Below the pieces are notes generated by a model. The model saw only the letters and a program-made list of their open reading frames with translations, was not told the origin of the DNA and made no database searches. Shown piece by piece: positions 7,887 to 16,157 of a stretch of DNA of 64,000 nt. A program made the position numbers and the translations under genes. The stretch spans positions 1 through 64,000 of the forward strand of contig NZ_QUMT01000006.1 in NCBI RefSeq assembly GCF_003387155.1, written 5' to 3'. Numbering within the stretch: position 1 is the stretch's first letter; every line of letters begins with the position of its first letter. This DNA comes from Roseateles depolymerans (lineage in GTDB: Bacteria; Pseudomonadota; Gammaproteobacteria; Burkholderiales; Burkholderiaceae_C).

Positions 7887-8618
7887 TCAGCCGACGATCT
7901 GCAAAGTGCCGCCCACCAGCCGCCGCTGATGCTGGCACCGCGCCGCCAGGTCCTGGTCGTGAGTGACCATCACAAAGGCCGTGCCCTGCTCCCGAGCCAG
8001 CTCCAGCATCAGGTCGAACACCGTGCCGGCCGTGGTGCGGTCCAGGTTGCCGGTCGGCTCGTCGGCCAGCACACAGGCGGGACGGGTCACCAGCGCGCGG
8101 GCGATCGCCACCCGCTGCCGCTCCCCGCCGGACAGCTCGCCCGGCCGGTGCTGCGCCCGTGCGGCCAGCCCGACGCGGGACAGCACCGCCGCCGCCTGCG
8201 ACCGCGCCTGCTCCACCGGCACTCGGCGGATGCGCAGCGGCATGGCCACGTTGTCCAGCGCGCTGAATTCCGGCAGCAGGTGGTGGAACTGGTAGATGAA
8301 GCCCAGATGCTGATTGCGCCACTGCCCCCGGGCCGCTTCCCCCAGGTCCGAGAGTTCCTGCCCCATCAACATCACCTGCCCGGCGCTGGGTTTGTCCAGT
8401 CCGCCCAGCAGATGCAGCAAGGTACTCTTGCCGGAGCCGGACGCGCCCAGCACGGCCATGGTCTCACCGGGCAGCACCGTCAGGTCCACATTCTGGAAGA
8501 CCTGCACATCCAGCGGGCCTTCCACGAAGCGCTTACCCAGCCCCAGGCCCTGGAGCACGGCTATGGGGTTCCTCAGTGCCTCATTCCTGAGCGCCTCATT
8601 TCTCACTGCCTCATTCAT
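7887..8618 (-). CDS. lolD: Lipoprotein-releasing ABC transporter ATP-binding protein LolD
   Basis: 243 aa ATPase powering extraction of outer-membrane lipoproteins from the inner membrane to LolA. Visible are Walker [12 protein letters not shown], the Q-loop [10 protein letters not shown], signature [15 protein letters not shown], Walker [13 protein letters not shown] and the switch His in VTHD, all matching the MacB/LolD subfamily. The ATG at 8618 overlaps the end of the permease gene by 8 bases, so translation is likely coupled. Residues 2-16 are three tandem copies of a five-residue unit NEA(V/L)R that is absent from typical LolD and encoded by a 15-bp DNA repeat. Confidence 0.93.
   Translation of the reverse strand: MNEAVRNEALRNEALRNPIAVLQGLGLGKRFVEGPLDVQVFQNVDLTVLPGETMAVLGASGSGKSTLLHLLGGLDKPSAGQVMLMGQELSDLGEAARGQWRNQHLGFIYQFHHLLPEFSALDNVAMPLRIRRVPVEQARSQAAAVLSRVGLAARAQHRPGELSGGERQRVAIARALVTRPACVLADEPTGNLDRTTAGTVFDLMLELAREQGTAFVMVTHDQDLAARCQHQRRLVGGTLQIVG
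8571..8615 (-). repeat. Three tandem 15-bp units within the lolD start region
   Basis: Read on the minus strand, the unit AATGAGGC(A/G)(G/C)T(G/C)AGG/A is repeated three times directly after the lolD start codon and encodes [15 protein letters not shown]. The in-frame 15-bp period means copy-number change would alter the LolD N-terminus without a frameshift. Confidence 0.75.
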
Positions 8619-9870
8619 ACCGCAGCGCCTCCGCCGGTTGCACGCGGCTGGCACGCCAGCTCGGATAGAGAGTGGCCACGAAGGACAGGATCAGGGAGGT
8701 CACGGTCACGGGAATGATGTCGCCCCACTGCGGATCGCTGGGCATGTGGCTGATCAGGTAGATGCTCGCCGGCAGGAAGGTGGTGTGCAGCACCCGTTCG
8801 ATGAAGGGCACGATCACATCCAGGTTGTGCGCCACCAGCAGGCCCAGGCCCAGGCCGGACAAGGTGCCCATCACCCCGGCCAGCGCGCCCTGGATGATGA
8901 AGACGCCCATCACCGAACGCGGGCTGGCGCCCAGGGTGCGCAGGATGGCGATGTCGGCCTGCTTGTCGGTCACCGTCATCACCAGGGTGGAGACCAGGTT
9001 GAAGGCGGCCACCGCCACGATCAGCGTCAGGATGATGCCCATCAGGCGCTTTTCCACCTGCACGGCATCGAACCAGTTGGCATTGGTGCGGGTCCAGTCG
9101 CGCACCAGGATGTCGCGGGAGAAGCGCTGCTGCAGGTCCTGGCCCACGGCCCGGGCCTGCTGCACATCGGTCAGCCGCAGTTGCACGCCGCTCGGTCCGC
9201 CGGTGCGGAAGAGCTTGGCCGCATCGTCCACATGCACCAGGGCCAGGCCGCTGTCGTATTCATAGTGACCCGCGGAAAACACCCCCACCACGTTGAACTG
9301 CTTGTAGCGCGGCACCACACCCGCCGGGGTGAGCTGGCCGCTGGGCGCAACGATGGTGATCTTGTCGCCGGCCTGCACACCGAGCTGGCGAGCCAGTTCC
9401 ACGCCCAGGATCATGTTCCACTGCCCGGCCTGCAGACGTTGCAGCAGGCCTTCCTTGGCCAGCGAGGCGGCCACCGGGGTCACCGCCGGCTCCAGCGCCG
9501 GATCGATGCCGCGCACGATGGCGCCGCGCATGTCCTCGCCCCGGGCAATCAGTGCCTGGGAGCTGACGAACGGCGCTGCCCCCACCACCTGCGGATTCTC
9601 CTTGGCCTTGGCCGCGACGGCCTGCCAGTCCGGCAGCGCCTCGCCGGTGTAGTTGAGCAGCTCCACATGCGCCACCACCGACAGCATGCGGTCGCGCACT
9701 TCCTTCTGGAAGCCGTTCATCACCGACAGCACGATGATCAGCGCCGCCACCCCCAAGGCGATGCCGAACATCGACACCCCGGAGATGAAGGAGATGAAGC
9801 GATTGCGCCGCCCCCCGCGGCCGGCGCGCGTGTAGCGCCAGCCGACCTGCAATTCATAAGGCCAATTCAT
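8611..9870 (-). CDS. Lipoprotein-releasing ABC transporter permease (LolC/LolE family, LolF-like)
   Basis: 419 aa inner-membrane subunit partnering LolD. It opens with a short cytoplasmic segment, one membrane helix ([20 protein letters not shown]), a large periplasmic MacB_PCD-type domain (about 50-260), then three C-terminal helices of the FtsX type. Only one permease gene is present, as in the LolDF organisation of many beta- and gammaproteobacteria where a single LolF replaces the LolC/LolE heterodimer; that reading is inference. The C-terminal [19 protein letters not shown] is the typical family ending. It follows polA by 23 bases and is followed by lolD with overlap. Confidence 0.92.
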   Translation of the reverse strand: MNWPYELQVGWRYTRAGRGGRRNRFISFISGVSMFGIALGVAALIIVLSVMNGFQKEVRDRMLSVVAHVELLNYTGEALPDWQAVAAKAKENPQVVGAAPFVSSQALIARGEDMRGAIVRGIDPALEPAVTPVAASLAKEGLLQRLQAGQWNMILGVELARQLGVQAGDKITIVAPSGQLTPAGVVPRYKQFNVVGVFSAGHYEYDSGLALVHVDDAAKLFRTGGPSGVQLRLTDVQQARAVGQDLQQRFSRDILVRDWTRTNANWFDAVQVEKRLMGIILTLIVAVAAFNLVSTLVMTVTDKQADIAILRTLGASPRSVMGVFIIQGALAGVMGTLSGLGLGLLVAHNLDVIVPFIERVLHTTFLPASIYLISHMPSDPQWGDIIPVTVTSLILSFVATLYPSWRASRVQPAEALRYE

Positions 9871-9893
9871 AGGGCGTGGATGCTAACAGTGGG

Positions 9894-12695
9894 TCAGTGC
9901 GCTTCATCCCAGTTGCTGCCGACGCCGACTTCCGCCAGCAGCGGCACCTTCAGCGCAGCGACCCCGGCCATCAGCGTCGGCACTTCGGCGCGGACCCAGT
10001 CCAGCTCGTCCTCCGGGACTTCGAAGACGAGTTCGTCGTGCACCTGCATGACGATGCGGGTGCGTTTGTTCTGTTCGTCCAGGGCCTGCTGGACGGCGAT
10101 CATCGCCAGCTTGATCAGGTCGGCCGCCGTGCCCTGCATCGGCGCGTTGATGGCCTGACGCTCGGCCCCGCTGCGGCGCGGTCCGTTGCCGGAGTTGATC
10201 TCGGGCAACCAGAGGCGGCGGCCAAAGACGGTTTCGACATAGCCTTTGGCCTTGGCAAACTGCTTGGTGTCGTCCATGTAGGTGCGCACACCGGCGAAGC
10301 GGGTGAAGTAGCGGTCGATGTAGTCCTTGGCTGCCTTCTGCTCGATGCCCAGCGACTGGGCCAGGCCAAAGGCGCCCATGCCGTAGATCAGCCCGAAGTT
10401 GATGGTCTTGGCATAGCGACGCTGCTCCGGCGTGACACTGCCCACGTCGCCACCGAACACTTCGGCCGCGGTGGCGCGGTGCACGTCCTGGCCTTCCTGG
10501 AAGGCGCGCAGCAGGCCGGGGTCTTCGCTGATGTGGGCCATGATGCGCAGCTCGATCTGCGAATAGTCGGCACTCACGATGCGGTGACCCGGCGGGGCGA
10601 TGAAGGCCTCGCGCACCCGGCGGCCCTCGGCCGTGCGGATGGGGATGTTCTGCAGGTTGGGCTCGTTGCTGGACAGCCGTCCGGTCACCGCCACGGCCTG
10701 GGCATAGGTGGTGTGCACCCGGCCGGTCTGGGGGTTGACCATCAGCGGGAGCTTGTCGGTGTACGTGCTCTTGAGTTTGGACAGGGCCCGGTATTCGAGG
10801 ATCTTGGCCGGCAGCGGGAAGTCGGCGGACAGCTTCTCGAGCACTTCCTCATCGGTGGACGGCGCGCCGGTGGCGGTGCGCTTGACGACGGGCAGGCCCA
10901 GGCGGTTGAAGAGGATTTCGCCGATCTGCTTGGGCGAGCCCATGTTGAAGGGCTGGCCGGCCATCTCATGGGCGGCCTGTTCGGCAGCGACCATGCGCTG
11001 GCCGAGCTCGGCGCTCTGGGCCTGCAGGCGGGCGGCATCGATGAGCACGCCGGTGCGCTCGATGCGCGCCAGCAGCTGGGACACCGGCATCTCCAGCTGT
11101 TCGTAAACAAACTTGAGCTTGGCCTCGGCTTCCAGGCGCGGCATGAGCGCCAGGTGCACCTGCAGGCACATGTCGGAGTCTTCGCAGGAGTATTCCGCGG
11201 CCTTGGCCACTTCGACCTGGGCGAACGGAATCTGGTGGGCTCCCTTGCCGCAGAGGTCTTCGTAGCTCAGGCCCTTGCGGCCGAGGACGCGGTCGGCGAG
11301 CGCTTCCAGGCTGTGGCTGCGGTGGGCTTCGAGCACGTAGCTCTCCAGCATGGTGTCGAAGACGTAGCCGGCGACCTGGATGCCGTGGTTGGCCAGGACG
11401 TGAGTGTCGTATTTGATGTTCTGGCCGACCTTGGGACGGGTCGCGTCCTCCAGCCAGGGTTTCAGGCGTGCGAGGACCTCGTCCAGGGGCAGTTGCACCG
11501 GGGCGTCCGGGCCTTCATGGCGCAGCGGGACGTAGGCGGCTTCGCCGGGCTTGACGCTGAAGCTGATGCCGACGATGCGGGCCTGCATCGCGTCGAGGGA
11601 GTCGGTTTCGGTGTCGAGGGCGGCCAGCGGGGCTTGTTGCAGGCGGGAGAGCCAGTCGTCCAGGCGGGGCCAGTCGGTGATGGTCTCGTAGTGCTTTTCG
11701 GCCGGGGTGGGGGCGACGGGAGGGTCGGCGAAGAGGTCGCTCTGGCCAGTGGTTGGGCCCGTGGTCTGGCCGGCTTGCAGGTTGGGGGCGACGGTGGCGC
11801 CGTGGCTGGGGGAGCTGCCGCCCAGGCGGGTTTCGAGTTCGCGACGCCAGGTTTTGAAGCCGTTGCGGTTGTAGAACTCCAGCAGGCCGGCCTCGTCGAC
11901 CGGCTTGAAGGCCAGGGCTTCGAGGGCGGGCCAGCCGGGGACATGCTCGCAGAGGTCGCAGTCGAGTTTGACGGTGACCAGCTTGCGGCCCATGGGCAGC
12001 CAGTCGAGCGCCTTGCGCAGGTTGTCGCCGGCCACGCCCTTGATCTTGTCGGCGGCGGCGATGACGCCGTCGAGCGATCCGTGTTCGGCGATCCACTTGG
12101 CAGCGGTCTTGGGGCCGACCTTTTCGACGCCGGGGACGTTGTCCACGGTGTCGCCCATGAGGGTGAGGTAGTCGATGATTCTGTCGGGTGGGACGCCGAA
12201 CTTGGCCAGCACGCCGGCTTCGTCCAGGCGTTCGTTGGACATGGTGTTGATCAGCTGGACGTCGGGGGTGACGAGTTGGGCCAGGTCCTTGTCGCCGGTG
12301 GAGATCAGGACCTGGTGGCCGGCCTGGGCCGCGACGCGGGACAGGGTGCCGATGGCGTCATCCGCCTCGATGCCAGGGACGGTGAGGACGGGCCAGCCGA
12401 GCAGGCGCACCACCTCGTGGATGGGCTCGATCTGTTCGCGCAGCGCGTCGGGCATGGGGGAACGCTGGGCCTTGTACTCGGGGTACCACTCGTCGCGGAA
12501 GGTGGGGCCGGAAGCGTCGAAGACACAGGCTGCATGCTCAGCGCCGGCATCATCGCGGAGTCGCTTGAGCATGGCCACCATGCCATGAATGGCGCCAGTG
12601 GGGCGGCCGTCAGGGCCGCGGAGGTCAGGCATCGCGTGATAGGCGCGATACAGATAGCTGGAGCCGTCCACCAGCAACATCAAAGGCTTATTCAT
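9894..12695 (-). CDS. polA: DNA polymerase I
   Basis: 933 aa, full-length three-domain enzyme for Okazaki fragment processing and repair synthesis. The 5'-3' exonuclease is at 1-300 (LMLLVDGSSYLYRAYHAM at the start, GDKDLAQLV, GDTVDNVPGVEKVGPKTA). The 3'-5' proofreading domain has an intact DTETDS at about 359 and NIKYDTHVL, so proofreading is predicted active. The polymerase domain has the A-motif DYSQIELRI at about 707, RYAKTINFGLIYGM in the O-helix, and MQVHDELVFEV in motif C at about 883. The frame extends 121 codons upstream, but the ATG at 12695 matches the family start. Probably heads a polA-lolF-lolD unit. Confidence 0.97.
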   Translation of the reverse strand: MNKPLMLLVDGSSYLYRAYHAMPDLRGPDGRPTGAIHGMVAMLKRLRDDAGAEHAACVFDASGPTFRDEWYPEYKAQRSPMPDALREQIEPIHEVVRLLGWPVLTVPGIEADDAIGTLSRVAAQAGHQVLISTGDKDLAQLVTPDVQLINTMSNERLDEAGVLAKFGVPPDRIIDYLTLMGDTVDNVPGVEKVGPKTAAKWIAEHGSLDGVIAAADKIKGVAGDNLRKALDWLPMGRKLVTVKLDCDLCEHVPGWPALEALAFKPVDEAGLLEFYNRNGFKTWRRELETRLGGSSPSHGATVAPNLQAGQTTGPTTGQSDLFADPPVAPTPAEKHYETITDWPRLDDWLSRLQQAPLAALDTETDSLDAMQARIVGISFSVKPGEAAYVPLRHEGPDAPVQLPLDEVLARLKPWLEDATRPKVGQNIKYDTHVLANHGIQVAGYVFDTMLESYVLEAHRSHSLEALADRVLGRKGLSYEDLCGKGAHQIPFAQVEVAKAAEYSCEDSDMCLQVHLALMPRLEAEAKLKFVYEQLEMPVSQLLARIERTGVLIDAARLQAQSAELGQRMVAAEQAAHEMAGQPFNMGSPKQIGEILFNRLGLPVVKRTATGAPSTDEEVLEKLSADFPLPAKILEYRALSKLKSTYTDKLPLMVNPQTGRVHTTYAQAVAVTGRLSSNEPNLQNIPIRTAEGRRVREAFIAPPGHRIVSADYSQIELRIMAHISEDPGLLRAFQEGQDVHRATAAEVFGGDVGSVTPEQRRYAKTINFGLIYGMGAFGLAQSLGIEQKAAKDYIDRYFTRFAGVRTYMDDTKQFAKAKGYVETVFGRRLWLPEINSGNGPRRSGAERQAINAPMQGTAADLIKLAMIAVQQALDEQNKRTRIVMQVHDELVFEVPEDELDWVRAEVPTLMAGVAALKVPLLAEVGVGSNWDEAH

Positions 12696-12892
12696 GGGGC
12701 GTATTGTGCCCCGGTGGGGGGTGGGCTTCCGCCGCCTTCCAGGGTGTGCGCTCAACTTGGGGGGCAGCGGGGGCGTCGGGGGCGATGCCTTTGGTGGGTG
12801 GGGAATACAGCAGTCACCGTCTGAGCAGCGGGTGGGAAGTAGAGTGCGGGTGACGAGCGGCCAGCGTGCTGGGACCGAGCGAGCAGCGAAGA
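12696..12892. other. Upstream region of polA; no gene seen
   Basis: A G-rich tract directly upstream of the polA start and bases up to the repeat element at 12893. The long frames crossing it on both strands are extensions or shadows of polA. No clear -10/-35 pair was recognised. Confidence 0.4.
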
Positions 12893-13041
12893 CCAGGGGC
12901 ACCCTGTTTCCTCCATGCCAGGGCCAGAGGCCCTGGCCTTCGCCAGGCACAAACAGTCCACCGGACTGTTTGTGTCCGGGCTCAGTCCCCCGCCCGCTCC
13001 GCGGGCTCCTCCTAATACTTACGGAAACAGGGCACCCCTGG
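12893..13041 (+). repeat. Compound inverted-repeat element, copy 1
   Basis: Outer arms at 12893-12911 and 13023-13041 pair over 17 of 19 positions (CCAGGGG, a CA/TG difference, then CCCTGTTTCC). Nested inside are three further perfect hairpins: 12917-12937 (9-bp stem), 12948-12974 (12-bp stem CACAAACAGTCC with a 3-base loop) and 12992-13006 (GCCCGC-TCC-GCGGGC). The outer ends and the innermost CCCGC-nnn-GCGGG hairpin recur in opposite orientation at 53312-53416, so this looks like a dispersed MITE- or REP-like element. No protein is encoded. The two extra internal hairpins are specific to this copy. Confidence 0.7.
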
Positions 13042-13180
13042 CCTTCGCCGCACACCACCGAGCTCCCCCACCATCAACACACCCATTCCACCGCCCCAGC
13101 CCTCCCCCATCACCCCTCACGACGCTGCGCCCCCTCCCTCCCCGAACGGGCAAGGCGCCCCGCGCCTTGCCCCCCTCCAG
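13042..13180. other. Non-coding, C-rich spacer
   Basis: Between the inverted-repeat element and the 83-bp repeats lies C-rich DNA with one hairpin, GGCAAGGCGC-CCC-GCGCCTTGCC at about 13149-13171. No gene is seen. Confidence 0.4.
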
Positions 13181-13339
13181 CCACACCCGCGGAACTGGCT
13201 TTGCCAGGCCGCTGGGTGGCGCCCCTTGGGGGCAGGAGCGAAGCGACTGGGGGGCTCATCAAGCCACGCCCGCGGATCTGGCTCTGCCAGGCCGCTGGGC
13301 GGCGCCCCCTGGGGGCAGGAGCGAAGCGACTGGGGGGCC
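13181..13339 (+). repeat. Two tandem copies of an 83-bp dispersed repeat
   Basis: Copy A is 13181-13263 and copy B 13264-13339. The conserved core is GCCAGGCCGCTGGG(T/C)GGCGCC, then CCCTGGGGGCAGGAGCGAAG and CGACTGGGGGGCC, with only a few differences between copies. The same unit, plus a partial copy, occurs at 57531-57637. The core contains the palindrome GCCCCC-TGGGGGC. It ends 24 bases before the DUF2782 gene, so it forms part of that gene's upstream region. Similar GC-rich repeats are frequent in Burkholderiales intergenic DNA (from memory). Confidence 0.85.
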
Positions 13340-13363
13340 AAACACATCTAGAATGGGGGGATC

Positions 13364-13819
13364 ATGATGAGCATCCGCTTCGCCTCCTCGCCCAGCCGTG
13401 CGCTGCTGGCCGTCGCTTGCGCTGCCGCCCTCGGCATCGGCGCCTCGGCCCATGCGGCGGAGACGCCCGCAGGAGCAGCGACTGCGACCGCAGCGTCCGC
13501 CCAGGCTCCCGTCTCCATCACACCGGCCGCTTCGGCGCCGGCTGCGTCCACCGCACGCACCGCCAGCAGCGATGCCAGCGCACGCGAGGTCCGCGAGGTG
13601 CCGGACGCCAAGGTGGAACAGATCGTCCAGGAAGACGACAAGGTTCGCATCGAGGAGACGCGGGTGAGAGGCCTGACCCAAAAGGTCGTGGTCAAGCGCA
13701 AGGACGGAACGCCCGAGTACGAGATCCTGCTCGGCGATTCCGGCAAAGATATCCCCGTCCGCCAGGGCGCTGATCGCGGTAACGCCGGTCAACGCGTCTG
13801 GCGCGTGCTCAGCTTCTGA
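13364..13819 (+). CDS. Exported DUF2782-family protein of unknown function
   Basis: 151 aa. A Sec signal peptide (residues 1-31, ending ASAHA) is followed by a low-complexity Ala/Thr/Ser stretch (32-70), then a conserved C-terminal domain (about 80-151) with KVRIEETRVRGLTQKVVV, PEYEILL and the ending GQRVWRVLSF. The pattern and the position between polA and thrB match the small DUF2782 proteins found between these genes in pseudomonads and other proteobacteria. Function is unknown. An ATG three bases later (13367) is an equally possible start. Confidence 0.75.
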   Translation: MMSIRFASSPSRALLAVACAAALGIGASAHAAETPAGAATATAASAQAPVSITPAASAPAASTARTASSDASAREVREVPDAKVEQIVQEDDKVRIEETRVRGLTQKVVVKRKDGTPEYEILLGDSGKDIPVRQGADRGNAGQRVWRVLSF

Positions 13820-13941
13820 TCCGACGCCGGCCCGCTCGCACACGGCCCGCTGAACGCCCCGCCAGCCTGTCACCCACACGCTGCCCAACGCGTCCAGCCC
13901 ACCCCGCGAACGCCCCGCTCCGATCACCACCCATCCGCTTC

Positions 13942-14913
13942 ATGGCCGTATTCACCGACGTCACGCCCCAAGAGGCGCAGACGCTCCTCGACACCCTGAA
14001 CCTGGGCACCCTCCAGTCGCTCAAAGGCATCTCCGCCGGGATCGAGAACACCAACTACTTTCTGACCAGCGACAAAGGCGAGTTCGTGCTCACGCTGTTC
14101 GAACGCCTGAGCTTCGAGCAGCTGCCCTTCTATCTGGAATTGATGCGCCATCTGGCCCGGCGCGGCATCCCGGTGCCCGCCCCCCAGCCCGACGCCCAGG
14201 ACCGCATCCTGCACACCCTCGCCGGCAAACCCGCCGCCGTGGTGGAGAAGCTGCGCGGCAGCCATCAGCTGGCGCCCGATCAGTTCCATTGCGAGCAGGT
14301 CGGCGCCGGCCTGGCCCGGATGCATCTGGCCGGCACGGATTTCCCCATGCATCAGGACAACCTGCGCGGCCTGCCCTGGTGGCGCGAGACCGTTCCCGTG
14401 GTGCTGCCCTACCTGTCGTCGGAACAGGCCACGCTGCTGAAGGACGAGCTGGCCTTCCAGGAACAGCTGGCGCCAGGCACCGCGCAGTTGCCTCGCGGGC
14501 CCGTGCATGCGGACCTGTTCCGCGACAACGTGATGTTCGAAGGCCTGCCCGGCCGGGAGCGGTTGAGCGGTTTCTTCGATTTCTATTTCGCCGGGGTGGA
14601 CACGTTTTTGTTCGACCTGTGCGTGTGCCTGAACGACTGGTGCATCGACCTGGCCAGCGGCCGGCTCGATGAGCAGCGCGCCAGCGCCTTCGTCAGCGCC
14701 TACGAGACGGTGCGGCCGCTGACCGGCGCCGAACACCGTCTGCTGCCCGGCCTGCTGCGGGCCGCCGCCTTGCGCTTCTGGATCTCCCGGCTGTGGGACT
14801 TTCACCTGCCCCGGGAAGCCAGTTTGCTCAAGCCCCACGATCCCACCCATTTCGAGCGCGTGCTGCGCGAGCGTATCGCCCGTCCGTGGCATGCGCTGGA
14901 GTCCCTGCCATGA
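13942..14913 (+). CDS. thrB: Homoserine kinase (ThrB, choline-kinase-like type)
   Basis: 323 aa. Phosphorylates homoserine to O-phosphohomoserine for threonine synthesis. It belongs to the aminoglycoside-phosphotransferase/choline-kinase fold class used by pseudomonads and Burkholderiales, not the GHMP class of E. coli. Evidence: SLKGISAGIENTNYFL near the N-terminus, the catalytic loop PVHADLFRDNVMFEG (about 187-201), and the DFG-equivalent GFFDFYFAGVDTFLFDL. Its stop overlaps the start of the next gene (ATGA), so the two are translationally coupled. No leader-peptide attenuator was recognised in the 120 bases upstream. Confidence 0.95.
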   Translation: MAVFTDVTPQEAQTLLDTLNLGTLQSLKGISAGIENTNYFLTSDKGEFVLTLFERLSFEQLPFYLELMRHLARRGIPVPAPQPDAQDRILHTLAGKPAAVVEKLRGSHQLAPDQFHCEQVGAGLARMHLAGTDFPMHQDNLRGLPWWRETVPVVLPYLSSEQATLLKDELAFQEQLAPGTAQLPRGPVHADLFRDNVMFEGLPGRERLSGFFDFYFAGVDTFLFDLCVCLNDWCIDLASGRLDEQRASAFVSAYETVRPLTGAEHRLLPGLLRAAALRFWISRLWDFHLPREASLLKPHDPTHFERVLRERIARPWHALESLP

Positions 14914-16127
14914 TGTTGCACCTGCAGACCGTTCCCGCCCGCAATGGGCTGATCTGGGTTCGGCATGGCCTGAAAGTGGTGCAACGCCAGCCGTTCGCGC
15001 TGATCGGCCTGTTTTCGCTGACGATGCTGGTCTGGACGCTGCTGAGCCTGACCGTGGTCGGCTCCCTGGTGACCGTGGCCTCAGTGCCGCTGGTCTGCCT
15101 GGGCTTCATGCTGGCCTCCCATCAGGTGCTGCAGTCCCATACGCCCACCGTGGCCGTGTTCACGCAGCCGCTTCAGCTCACCCCGGAACGTCGCAAGGCC
15201 CAACTGCTGCTGGGCCTGCTGAGCGTCGTGCTGAGCGTGGTGATCAGCCAGATTTCCATCTGGGTGGCCGGCGGCGCCATGGACCAACTCGCCGATATGG
15301 CCAAGGCCGGCACGCAGCCAGACCCCGCTGCCGTGGTCGCGGTCATGACCGACCCCCGTATGGTGCAGGCGACCATGACCTTCTTCGGCCTGCTGACCCT
15401 CGTCAGCATCCCGCTGTGGCATGCGCCGGCGCTGATCCACTGGGGCGGACAGGGCGTGATCCAGTCGCTGTTCTCCAGCACGCTGGGCGTTTGGAAGAAC
15501 AGAGGCGCCTTCTTCGTGTCGGGGCTCGCCTGGGTCGTGCTGACCTTCGTGTGCTCCATCGCAGTGAGCCTGGTGGCCGCCCTGCTGGGCTCGCCCATGC
15601 TGGCGACGTTGCTGCAGGTGCCGGTGTTCTTCGTGCTGTTCACCGCATTCCTCTGCTCGCTGTATTTCACCTTCATCGACTGCTTCATGTTTGGCGCCCC
15701 CAGGGACCTGCCCGTGCCCCCCGCCCGCAAGGCCGGCACGCCTGACGGTGGCAACAACACCCTCAGCAGCGGCATCGGGACGACCGGCAGCAGCGTCGGC
15801 ACCCCGTCTGGCGGGCAGACACATGAGCCGGTTAAGCCGATTGAACCGGTGGCGCCCGCGCCCAGCGACGCCGGCTCATCCGAACCGCACAAGCTGCAGG
15901 AGCCGTCGGGGCCGGTGAACGGATCCGCCCCGTCGAGTGACTTCGGCACAGTGGGGCAGACCGATCGGCCGCAGGCCTCAGCAGATCAGGGGGCAGCGCC
16001 GGCGGCACCTTCGCAGGCTCCGCAGGCCCAGCCGTCCCAACAGCCCGAACAGCCCGCAGAGCCCTCACAGCCCGCACAGCCCTCACAGCCGCAACATCAG
16101 AACACCGACGACAGTCGCCCTCGCTGA
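14910..16127 (+). CDS. BPSS1780-family integral membrane protein
   Basis: 405 aa. The first ~270 residues carry about five or six hydrophobic helices and a glycerophosphodiester-phosphodiesterase-membrane-domain-like layout, starting LQTVPARNGLIWVRHGLKVV, the recognisable opening of BPSS1780 proteins in Burkholderiales. The C-terminal ~130 residues are a hydrophilic Pro/Gln/Ser/Ala-rich tail ending in many PAQPSQP-type repeats, probably disordered and cytoplasmic. The start ATG shares bases with the thrB stop (ATGA). Function is unknown. Confidence 0.8.
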   Translation: MMLHLQTVPARNGLIWVRHGLKVVQRQPFALIGLFSLTMLVWTLLSLTVVGSLVTVASVPLVCLGFMLASHQVLQSHTPTVAVFTQPLQLTPERRKAQLLLGLLSVVLSVVISQISIWVAGGAMDQLADMAKAGTQPDPAAVVAVMTDPRMVQATMTFFGLLTLVSIPLWHAPALIHWGGQGVIQSLFSSTLGVWKNRGAFFVSGLAWVVLTFVCSIAVSLVAALLGSPMLATLLQVPVFFVLFTAFLCSLYFTFIDCFMFGAPRDLPVPPARKAGTPDGGNNTLSSGIGTTGSSVGTPSGGQTHEPVKPIEPVAPAPSDAGSSEPHKLQEPSGPVNGSAPSSDFGTVGQTDRPQASADQGAAPAAPSQAPQAQPSQQPEQPAEPSQPAQPSQPQHQNTDDSRPR

Positions 16128-16157
16128 AGGGCTTGGGGGTTCGGTCATGTCCGGCCC

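Noticed and set aside
9876-12824. 982-codon plus-strand frame opposite polA
   Set aside because: Repetitive Gly/Val/His composition and no domains; it mirrors the codon bias of polA.
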